The position numbers were made by a program, and so were the translations under genes. Shown piece by piece: positions 55,170 to 64,000 of a stretch of 64,000 nt of DNA (position 1 is the stretch's first letter; each line of letters starts with the position of its first letter). The stretch is from Ianthella basta (taxonomy: Eukaryota; Porifera; Demospongiae; Verongiida; Ianthellidae). Location: positions 13,058,123 to 13,122,122 of the forward strand of contig OZ025868.1 in assembly GCA_964019415.1 (NCBI GenBank), given 5' to 3'. Below the pieces are notes generated by a model, which saw nothing but the letters and a program-made list of their open reading frames with translations, made no database searches and was not told where the DNA came from.

Positions 55170-56038
55170 CTTAGTGAGTGACAAGAAGTCCACTCCTGTT
55201 TCTAGCCCTTCTTTGATATTGTCACACAGCAATTTTGGGAGAACTTCTTGTATGGCTACATTGATCACACCTATGACATGCACCCTAAGGATGCACAACT
55301 CCAGCATTACCCACAATACAGCAGGACTGGACAGCTTCTCATTAATCCCTCCAGCCACTGTAGCTGACACCATGAAGACTAGTGTGGTGCTGTTACCAGG
55401 TCTAGCATCACAGAACTGGATTCGATCTTCAGGTATCTCCAGAGCCTCAATAAGAAACAGCTTCCAAAGGTCAAGGCAATCTTTGCATGTATAATAATCA
55501 ATATCCTCATTAACTGTAACCTCAGTGACAACAAATTTGTCTTGACCTCCTCGCATTCGCTTGTGCTGAAGGCGTCCAAATACATTCTTTCCCTCCTTAA
55601 TTGAGGTAGCTTTAGTGTAGGCCCTAAGATGAGACTTGTAGTGGGCTAAGATCAAATGTGCAGCATCTCTCTCTGTGGATGCACTGGGTGGTAGGCTCAT
55701 GATGGCGACATCTAAGAAGCGGAGATCATTCCATTTCTTGTCTACCTCCAGGCATTCAAACAGATTTCGAATGTCACTAGCTTGTCTAACCTGCTCTTCA
55801 GTGGCAGCTACCTGCTGCATTCGTGAAGCATCTAATGCTATCATTTTGATGGCACTAAACCATGTGTTGAGAATTTTAATTAACTGTGAATAAGCATTGA
55901 AGTATAGACTCTTTGTGGCTTCCTTTGGACTATTGCATGATTCTATAACATTTAGGTCGCATGAAACAATATCCATCTTGTAGGATTCCAAGCTCTTCTC
56001 AGGGAACTTTGGAAAGGGACTCACAGCCTTGGCCATTC
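55170..56038 (-). CDS. Large exon of unnamed domain, 289 codons
   Basis: Opens MAKAVSPFPKFPEK; acceptor GTTCTAG (phase 1), donor GTATGT (phase 0). The first 110 residues look helical. The middle contains W-x-x-L-x-x-L and HLILAHYKSHLRAY. The last third alternates beta-like segments: KFVVTEVTVNEDID, a Leu-rich helix, then DARPGNSTTLVFMVSATVA, ending in a hydrophobic helix. I recall similar regions downstream of death domains in invertebrate NACHT/ANK-type proteins, but I know no family name. It always follows the death domain here by splicing, suggesting a fixed functional pair. Confidence 0.8.
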
Positions 56039-57105
56039 CTAGAACAATAGAACAAAAAATGTTATTAATTGCTATAACTACTACTACACAAAGATGTGGT
56101 AATCATTTGGCAGGCCAGTAAAACCAGATAATGGAATCATGAGCAAGCTCCTGCGGTCCAAAGACCTATGTAATGGTACTAATGTCTAATCGTAGACATG
56201 AAATAACGTCTTTTGTGCCCTGGCGTTTCAATGGTCTATGGATCAGTATTGGCCCCTATTCATTCACTTGTTATAGCAGCTTACATCTGCATGAAAGACA
56301 AAGTGATTGCTTGCACAGTCAAGCTGTTGTCATGACCATAATTGTGCCACTTACAGTAGCGCATATTGTATACAATGCATGTGCATTTGCATTATCTAGC
56401 CTCAATACATTATGTAAAGCCAAGAGTAGATAAGAGATGAGAGTGTGCAACCGTGTATACTCACCCATAACAGCATTTTTCTAAAATAACACGTCACACG
56501 TAGGCATGGTATATAACGCTACTAAATAATCTGATGTAATGGATGAATACTATTAACTCGATCTGTCAGTCTGTATGTACTCGGCTGCAGGCATTGATTG
56601 CGAGACCATCAGTTTGTTAGTCGGGAGTTGCAACAATGTCCAGGACACCTCTGCAGCGCCCGCGAGGAAGGACGAGGACAGCAAGCGTGGATTTGGTTCA
56701 CAGCGCTGCCACCCATGGCTCCACAGCACTCTCTTTGGAGTTTCACGGGGGCTACACATTAAATTCTCGGTTCAATCTATCCAGTGAAAAGACTGGCATC
56801 AACCAGCTGGTCCTGGACATTGTTGAAACTCCCGACTAACAAACCGAAGAGCTGCACAATCAATGCCAAGTACATACAGACTGGAGGATTGAGTTAATGG
56901 TATTAATACATTACATCAGAACGTTACCATGCCCACGTGTGACGTGTTGCTACGTCATTATAGAAAAATGCTGTTATACACGCAGGGATATGCGGTTGCA
57001 TACTCTCATCTCTTATCTACTTTTGGTAAAGCCAACCCAAATGAAACACACATGGTTACTTGCATTGCAGGAGCAATACAATAGGTATATATTGGATGTG
57101 CTTAC
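56039..57105. other. Intron containing an inverted-repeat block
   Basis: See 56,612-56,844. The remainder has no recognised exon. Confidence 0.5.
56612..56844. repeat. Inverted repeat, 35-bp arms, enclosing a small plus-strand frame
   Basis: 56,612-56,646 and 56,810-56,844 are inverted repeats with one mismatch. A 67-codon plus-strand frame (56,636-56,839) begins inside the left arm (MSRT) and ends inside the right arm (LDIVETPD). It may be a short TIR element; no target duplication was identified. Confidence 0.7.
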
Positions 57106-57198
57106 TTGAACAGGAGACAGTGGTCAATTCTTCTGATCTGGGATGTGCAGTTTTGGGTACTACTGTGGGTAGCGGAATATCGTCAGTTATGACAAAGG
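57106..57198 (-). CDS. Linker exon between death domain and 289-aa exon
   Basis: 31 codons reading FVITDDIPLPTVVPK... to VSCS. Acceptor CACATAG, donor GTAAGC, phase 1 at both ends, which fits both neighbours. Pro/Thr-rich linker. Confidence 0.65.
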
Positions 57199-57954
57199 CT
57201 ATGTGAGTGTGAAAGCAAAAGAAGTAGTAAGAAAGAGATGGATCTTCAAATTCACTGAACAACATCTCAAACAAATATACCAAAGAATATTATAATACAA
57301 GAGTAGCAAAGGATCATAATTTGCTTCGATAATTTATCATTACTATAATATTGGATTAAAGATTGCTGGTGTGATAATAATAGCCCAGTCACTCTGTTGC
57401 AATGTCCATTTATGATGAGCTAGGCAGCAATATCCTATATAATTAGTATTCTGAAGCTCCATTCTGTTAGCAGCCTTACACTATAGTGCATATCATAGTA
57501 CTTATGATCAGCATACATAGCCTTGTCTCTGTATTTTTCCTGTACACTGTAATATGACTTCATTCTATGCTATTTGGAAATTGTTCTTGTCCATTGCCTT
57601 CCATGATTAGCTCACAAATTTAGTCTTTAGCAACTAGTAATATACAAAATGCAAGTAGTGTTACTAATTTGTCATTATTCTTATCACTCACAGCTCATTA
57701 ATTCATTAATATGTAACTAAACGTAGACAACTGAAACATTTGCGGAATAGCAGAATGAATTTTGGGGCTTCAACATCAGGCTGTAGGTAGAGAGACAGCT
57801 TACTATTAATAATTATAGTGTTTATGGCATAAATAAGTTAGTATTAATTCATTCATATGGGTTGTGTGCCTGTCACTGGCTGCAATGTCTCCGTTCACTG
57901 CATCCAAATGGTACGTGCTGAATTGTCTTAAAATTCAAATATCACTATAGATAC
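57199..57954. other. Intron without recognised content
   Basis: Nothing recognised. Confidence 0.5.
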
Positions 57955-58233
57955 CTTTGGACAGCTCTTCCTTCATTGCTGTGATGTGCTGTATTCCTAT
58001 CTCGGCATATGTCATAGCTTCAATTAGCACTGCCCAAGTAGGGGTTTCCCCACTGCCATTCTTCCATTTCATCAAACCAGATTGAATGGCCTCCTCCTCA
58101 TCCTGAGGTGTGTTCTTGTAACACATTTGAATAGCCTCATGAGACAGACCGATTCCTTCCAACAAGGCCCTTCCACTGCCTGCTGCATTTCTGCTTACGA
58201 ACTTTCTGAACAGCATTGCACACTGCCTATGAC
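57955..58233 (-). CDS. Death domain exon
   Basis: 93 codons, phase 1 at both ends; acceptor GATGTAG, donor GTATCT. The protein has the DEATH pattern: GLSHEAIQMCYKNTPQDEEE, then a LMKWKNGSGETPTW segment and an amphipathic ending LIEAMTYAEIGIQHI. Death domains bind each other and recruit signalling partners in the cytoplasm (apoptosis and innate immunity). Placement ahead of an ANK array suggests a scaffold or sensor. Family call from pattern, not from a profile search. Confidence 0.75.
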
Positions 58234-58401
58234 CTACATCCAGAGAATGAGAGAAAGGAAGGGAAATTATAGGCCATTTTTAAAGCCCGGTAGTTAATTA
58301 ATTTACAGAGCTGTGAGACATAGTGCCATTTTGTATCCATATAAGCTCATGCACATGCACTCTGGGCAATCCCACTGTCTGGAGATTAATGAGTTACTCA
58401 C

Positions 58402-58470
58402 CTAATGAGTGCACTGATTGTGAGAGATATGATTCCTCTCCACAAGTGAATTGAGTCAAGGACGGTGCTC
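58402..58470 (-). CDS. Linker exon ahead of the death domain
   Basis: 23 codons, APSLTQFTCGEES to QSVHSL. Acceptor ATGACAG, donor GTGAGT, phase 1 on both sides. Fits exons 59,680 and 57,955 in frame. Confidence 0.6.
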
Positions 58471-58892
<422 letters not shown>

Positions 58893-59679
58893 CATGGACA
58901 CATACACAATCAATGAGTCATGAGTCCACCACCCAAATAATGTCCTCACATAATTACATGCATGCATAGTACGGAAGAATGAAGTTGTTTCACAACTTTC
59001 ATATACACATTATTGCTACACAACACCACTATGCCAAACTGAAAACGGTTTAGACATGTTTTTGACTTGTGAGGCTTGACAGTGAAAATGCTATGGCAAT
59101 TGCATGGCTTGATACATTCACTGCTATTTACATTTTGGTCCATAGCATACAGTGTTCTCATATTCATTTGGAGTTCAAAAAGTCTTTGAGAATACCATAT
59201 CCTTTGGTCTAGTATCGACAGTTTCTCTTTGACTTTTTCCTTTTTCGTTACAATGACTCTAAATATTATACTGGCAAACTGTAGTATAAGCATCATCTCA
59301 CACACTGGACATTCCTTGGCTGTAGACTGATATCCAAAGTGTGGACAGAAATGATGCATCCTTGACGTCAACAGCCTAGCATTTCACATTGGTCAATCTG
59401 AGCTCTTAAGTTCAGTTGACATTAATGCACCAAGTAAAAGTGAACGTGCCTAGCTAACCACACTGCGATCTTTTGTACTCCTAATGCTCAATGTCATTAG
59501 AAATTTGAGGGGTGCTGCCTTCCACTGAAAGAATGAAGGCAGTATTTTACAAGGTGTCATGTTATAATAAGCTAAATAATAGATACCTAGCTGTTCTATC
59601 TTGTGTATTTAATATACCCTGCAATGAACATTGAAGTACTCCATAATGGCATTCAACTATAAATGTCTTTGCCTCTCAC

Positions 59680-59763
59680 CAGTAGCACCCGAGGAGAGTC
59701 TCTTCCTCTTGGCCTCTGGAGATTGATCCACTGAGTGTGGCACTTCGCCAGCCCAGGACAATC
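59680..59763 (-). CDS. Linker exon with basic stretch
   Basis: 28 codons, LSWAGEVPHSVDQS then EAKRKRLSSGAT. Acceptor ATAG, donor GTGAGA, phase 1 on both sides. The AKRKR stretch could be a nuclear localisation signal. Another frame is also open, but only this one continues into the next exon without a stop. Confidence 0.55.
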
Positions 59764-60001
59764 CTATGTATGTATAATGGTAGAATGAGAATGCTAGCGG
59801 CATGGCAGCCTGCATACGTATATACAGCTAATTTAATAATAATATAATATACTGAAAGAGCTGTGTACATCATTATACATATAGTGGACATGCATCCACT
59901 GAGCACAAAGTAGCTTTTAGTCTGCACTTTCACTCCTGTTGGGTTGGGGATGCCATATGTAGCTATAGGCGGATGGCCATCATTTAGCAACTTCGACACA
60001 C

Positions 60002-60081
60002 CTGAGTAATTGACAATAGGGAGTATTTGCTCTGCTGATATTCCCTCCATATAAGCCTTGCCCAAACAGCAGGATGGTGTC
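60002..60081 (-). CDS. Upstream exon of the death-domain gene
   Basis: Acceptor CTCTGTAG, donor GTGTGT, ends phase 1. The frame reads CCLGKAYMEGISAEQ and ILPIVNYS. It begins phase 2, so at least one more upstream exon is expected; none was found between here and 61,097. Confidence 0.5.
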
Positions 60082-61096
60082 CTACAGAGCCAATGTGTCC
60101 AGTATTAAATATCATACAGTAAGTCCAATTATGGAAGGAAGCCATGCAAGAATGGGAGTGTGTGGGAGTGTGAAGAGTCATAGTGTAATGATCATAAATG
60201 CCATATTGGAAGACGTTAACCAAAGCCATATAAAGTGTGTCACTGGGTTGGGCACTTCTTCATGCTAAAATTGTGTACCCAACAAGCTACAGGTGCGCTC
60301 ATGGTTGCATAGACATGTACACCACACCCACACAACCCACACCCACACTTCCCACCCCACCTCACCCTCCCACACATGCACACACATCCACACTCACACA
60401 CAGTATACACAGCCAACAACATTATAATAATTTATACAAAATTCACTAAAGTCTTTCTATTATACAGCAAACAAAATTATTCTTAGAAATTGCAATATTG
60501 CTATAATTATGCAAAGTTAAGAGCATATAAGTATTATAAACAGTGAGGTGCCTCTCATGCTGCATGCACTATAATTAATTGCAGATGTTATTGTACTTTA
60601 CAGCCCTACATGGAGAAAGATATAAGAACATCAATTATTTAGATGTTCATGCTTATCTACAAACAGATAAAACCATTGAAGGTCTTTCTCATAATATGTT
60701 CCACTACACCCTATTTATGGTTGTGTATTGAATTTGGGTGCACATGCCGCTGTGGTCAATGATATTAATGAATCCACTTGATGCCACTATATATGCAGAA
60801 ATTTCCCATCCCCCTAATATTATTAGGCAATTAACATGCTTTTCTAAATTGCAACGGTTAAAATTTCTTAGTGCACTGATAACAACAGTAAATTGTGATC
60901 TTAAAGCTGCCACAATAGACAGTATCGTTTGGTTTAGGAAGTCATATTTTCAAGTGTTCAAAAGGAAATTGTGATTTCTCCTTCATCCAAATTAATGCAA
61001 TTTATCTCTTTAATGCTTGAACACACTAAAGTTAGAACTGAAACCATGCATGCAATGCTTGCATGCAATTGAAATAAATGCTGATGAATGTCTTAC
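60082..61096. other. Intron or gene boundary
   Basis: A C- and CA-rich stretch lies at about 60,320-60,405. No exon was recognised. A gene boundary between the right ANK exons and the death-domain gene could lie here. Confidence 0.4.
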
Positions 61097-61291
61097 CTTA
61101 CTCTTCAGAGTAGGAAAATCAGAGTCGAGGTACTCTACTACGTCTTGGTGACCTGCTGTAGCTGCAAGGTCCCTGCAAGTTTGACGGAAGAAGTTCTTCT
61201 CGTACACCCTAACTCCAAACTGGGGTACTAGATATTTGACCATGTCCAAGTGCCCATTTTTGGCAGCCAAATGGAGGGCAGTTTCCTTATA
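61097..61291 (-). CDS. Ankyrin exon, two repeats, 65 codons (YKETALHLAAKNGH)
   Basis: Acceptor CGTACAG, donor GTAAGA, phase 0. The second repeat (RDLAATAGHQDVVEYL) ends in DSDFPTLKSK, which suggests the end of an ANK domain. Confidence 0.8.
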
Positions 61292-61478
61292 CTGTACGCA
61301 AAATGAAAGAATCGATAAGAATTAATGATCGTAATGGTGATTATAATTTAATCATTGATCTGCCCAACTTTTTGTGTGGTAATGTTTAAGCTACAGTATA
61401 TATTGCAAGCAAAACCCATTTGTATGAAATATTGCTTGTATACCTGCTTTCATATTCTGATGTACGTATGATGCTCAC

Positions 61479-61577
61479 ATTAGCCCGCTCAAGGACATTG
61501 CTTCCATTCTCCAGTAAAAAGTGAGCTACTTTGACTTGGTTCATTGCTGCAGCTCTCAAGAAAGGAGTCTGTCCATC
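61479..61577 (-). CDS. Ankyrin exon, single repeat (DGQTPFLRAA)
   Basis: 33 codons to NVLERAN; acceptor TTATAG, donor GTGAGC, phase 0. Member of the TPLLKA class. Confidence 0.8.
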
Positions 61578-61921
61578 CTATAAACATGTAAAGTTGAGGA
61601 CACTCAAAATGAATGCAATCATTACAGGCTAATTTCAGGCACTCTCAACAAACCAAATATATAGTGGTCTATTCCTATATCTATTTATAAGTAGAAGAAG
61701 GCAATCAAATCCAGGCTTTCATCAATTCCCTCCTTCTGCCAAAAGAAATCACAACTTTTACATCAAAATGCACTGCCACACAGTTTCATTATTACAAAAA
61801 GAGCAACTTCACTTATTAGGGACAATATCTGCATCTATGTGCATGTGACAATGTCAGCACTCATATCACGCAGATATTGCAGCTACATAAACTATAGTCA
61901 CTATCTGAAATATGTGCAAAC

Positions 61922-62125
61922 CTTGCTCTTGTCCTTGACATCAAATCCAAGAGATTTCACAAGGAATTCCACCATTTGCAAGTGTCCATTCTTGGCTGCC
62001 AGGTGCAGTGCGGTATCCTTACCATTAGTAAGACTATACCCCTCTCCTCCCATCCTGGGAGCTAGGTATTGAGCAACTTCAAGATGGCCACCCTCGGCAC
62101 ACAAGTGAAAAACATTTAATCCTCC
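61922..62125 (-). CDS. Ankyrin exon, two repeats (GGLNVFHLCAEGGH)
   Basis: 68 codons to FDVKDKSK; acceptor GTATAG, donor GTTTGC, phase 0. The inter-repeat loop has a distinct GGEGYSLTNGKD sequence. Confidence 0.82.
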
Positions 62126-62390
62126 CTATACATCAATGTATACATAAGCAAAATTTGTATTGTACACGGTGGCACTGGATTAAAATTTTCTATAATTATA
62201 GGAATGGTTTAGTTCAGTGCAGCCGTATATGCATGGTATACAACAATAAGGTAGTGATCCATGCCTAATGATTGTTATATATATATGTGTTATGAATGAA
62301 TGTATGAGAGTGTATATAGACTGTAGAGAATTATATAATCTCCTTGTTTTGTTACTATAAGACATGGCCTTACTGTCTAAGTATACCTAC

Positions 62391-62594
62391 CTTGTCTTTT
62401 GTTGTGACATCAAATGCAAAGGATTTCTCAAGGTACTCCACCATGGGCAGCTGACCTGACTTGGCAGCTTTATGCAAGGCAGTGCTTCCATTATCATCAG
62501 TATCAAATAGGTGCTTCTCCATCTTGGGAGCAAGGCACTGAGCTGCATCAAGATGACCACCCTGAGCGCATAAATGGAAGGCATTGGCTCCTCC
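62391..62594 (-). CDS. Ankyrin exon, two repeats (GGANAFHLCAQGGH)
   Basis: 68 codons to FDVTTKDK; acceptor ATGCAG, donor GTAGGT, phase 0. Confidence 0.84.
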
Positions 62595-62665
62595 CTGCAT
62601 TCAGTAGAAGAAATGAGATCGCAACCTGTGCAACTGTGGACATAAGAGAAAAAATGAAATCTCAC

Positions 62666-62764
62666 CTCAAGCCGTTCATTGACATGGCTTCCATTCTCTA
62701 ACAAAAACTGCATCAGTTCTGCATGTCCACATTGGGCTGCTTCCAAAAGAGGAGTAGCACTTGA
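62666..62764 (-). CDS. Ankyrin exon, single repeat (SSATPLLEAAQCGH)
   Basis: 33 codons to HVNERLE; acceptor CATGTAG, donor GTGAGA, phase 0. Confidence 0.82.
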
Positions 62765-63555
62765 CTACATGTGAGGGAGTGATAAATGTGGCTTCAGATA
62801 GCAGTGATGCTGGTGAGGTTCACATTGCATGAAAGCCAGGACAGTACATGAATAGTGAGTGAATTGATAAATAATTCTACATACTAGCTAAATGCTCGCC
62901 CTTCGGGTGGGTTCCCAGTCTACGGTTCGTAATTTCACCAATCAAAACTCCATAAAACTTTGTGCACACAGAATTTACTTATGTTAATCCATTTTGTCTA
63001 GAGGATTTCAGTGACGAAGGCGCTAACCACTTTAGGTCACTCCCTGTATTGCAGCGATGTGGTGTTCAAGGTTTGGTGAAGATTGGTTGAAGATTGAAGG
63101 AGGAGTTTCTGGACAATGAAACACAATCTTTTCCCTATCTCTTAGATATGGCTGCAACCGCAAAAGTGGCAAGAACTTGGACGGAACAACTTTAAACCAA
63201 ATTTGGCACGGCGATTAGGGTTACTCACACTACACCTCTTCGTAATCCTACCGTGTTAAGTAGCCCAATCAATGACAGACAGTCATTCCTCCCCTTCAGG
63301 CACCCAATAGAACAGAAGGCCTTCGGCAGCTGTATCACACTTATTAGGACTTATCATGTTCAGTGAGACACAGTCTGCCTCCACAGCTCCAACATATGAG
63401 TTAAACACTCATGTGTACATATCAAAACCAGGCACACATGCAAGATGAGGCTATAGTTACATGTATATAAATCACAAGGTTGTACGTAGTTGATATGATT
63501 ATAAACAAGCAAATAATATATTAGGGATGTCATTTACGAATTTTGACTTACAAAC
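62765..63555. other. Intron with a dispersed repeat start
   Basis: 62,881-62,940 matches 14,007-14,060 (TAGCTAAATGCTCGCCCTTC type). The following 450 bp is low in ORFs and may be the rest of that repeat. Confidence 0.5.
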
Positions 63556-63759
63556 CTTGTCTCTTGCTGTCACATCGAATTCACAACTTTTGACAAGATA
63601 CTCCACCAAGGTTAGGTGATTCATTTCCACAGCCAAGTGTAAGGCTGTTGCACCCTTGTCATCAGTGTCGTACAGGTGGGTCCCCATCTCAACAGCAAGG
63701 TAATGGGCAACATCAAGATGGCCACTTTGAATGCACAAGTGAAAGGCATTGAGTCCTCC
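63556..63759 (-). CDS. Ankyrin exon, two repeats (GGLNAFHLCIQSGH)
   Basis: 68 codons to FDVTARDK; acceptor ATGCAG, donor GTTTGT, phase 0. The most upstream exon visible in the window. Confidence 0.84.
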
Positions 63760-64000
63760 CTGCATTGAAATAGAAGGGCATGCATCTGATACCACTAAAT
63801 ATCATGCAGTGTAAAACATTGTTACGCAAAGTTTGCCATTTTCATGACTGACAGAAATTGTGTTATGAGAATATACGTACCAGCAAGGTTTTGTGTACTT
63901 TAGGGAAACAGCGCTTAGAGTAGGTGCATGACTGTGAATGTTGCAATAATTATGCAGGAGCAGCTTCCTGATATATAGACTGAACTACAGGCTACTACAC

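Overview
The window looks like nuclear DNA of an early-branching animal, most likely a sponge such as Amphimedon. This is an inference from AT-rich, intron-dense sequence, arrays of single-exon ankyrin (ANK) cassettes, a death-domain/ANK gene, and a CR1/L2-type LINE that encodes a 2A-like peptide. No prokaryotic signals, rRNA, tRNA or CRISPR arrays were seen.

Almost all host coding capacity is on the minus strand and consists of short exons. Read in transcription order (right to left), the right edge (about 63.8-61.1 kb) holds six ANK exons. Next come short linker exons (60.1-58.4 kb), a death-domain exon (58.23-57.96 kb), a linker, a single 289-codon exon of unnamed type (56.04-55.17 kb), two linker exons and the first ANK exon (53.99-53.80 kb). 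I checked the splice phases by hand from 60.08 to 53.59 kb and they are mutually consistent. The ANK array then runs leftwards to about 0.4 kb. Every ANK exon begins and ends in phase 0 and falls into one of three classes: about 204 bp (two repeats), 102 bp (one repeat, LAARxGH type) or 99 bp (one repeat, TPLLKAA type). Such exons can be duplicated, lost or skipped without a frameshift, and the array shows all stages: exact copies, a fused exon, a nonsense-bearing exon, a frameshifted and truncated exon, and exon stubs.

The array grew by segmental duplication. Bases about 17,027-27,473 and 27,481-41,548 are head-to-tail copies of a roughly 10.4-kb unit (the second copy is longer because it carries a LINE and other insertions). 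The junction joins the stub of an ANK exon to the middle of a dispersed repeat. The 0.4-6.8 kb region is an older, partly decayed relative of the same module.

Transposable elements fill the introns. They include a CACTA-type MITE (1.27-1.53 kb), a nested TIR element with a LINE remnant (2.7-5.5 kb), a Crypton-like/DUF3504 pseudogene (7.3-7.9 kb), a foldback repeat (8.2-8.4 kb), a pogo/Tigger element with 24-bp perfect TIRs (10.18-13.10 kb), GIY-YIG remnants duplicated at 25.0 and 39.0 kb, a solo LTR (29.5 kb), a nearly intact CR1/L2-like LINE (31.97-35.40 kb), a 5'-truncated LINE (45.9-47.4 kb), and a young complete Ty3/gypsy element (48,481-53,032) with 254-bp LTRs differing at three sites and a 5-bp target duplication. 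Long (CA)n tracts occur at several places, the largest about 150 bp at 58.7-58.9 kb.
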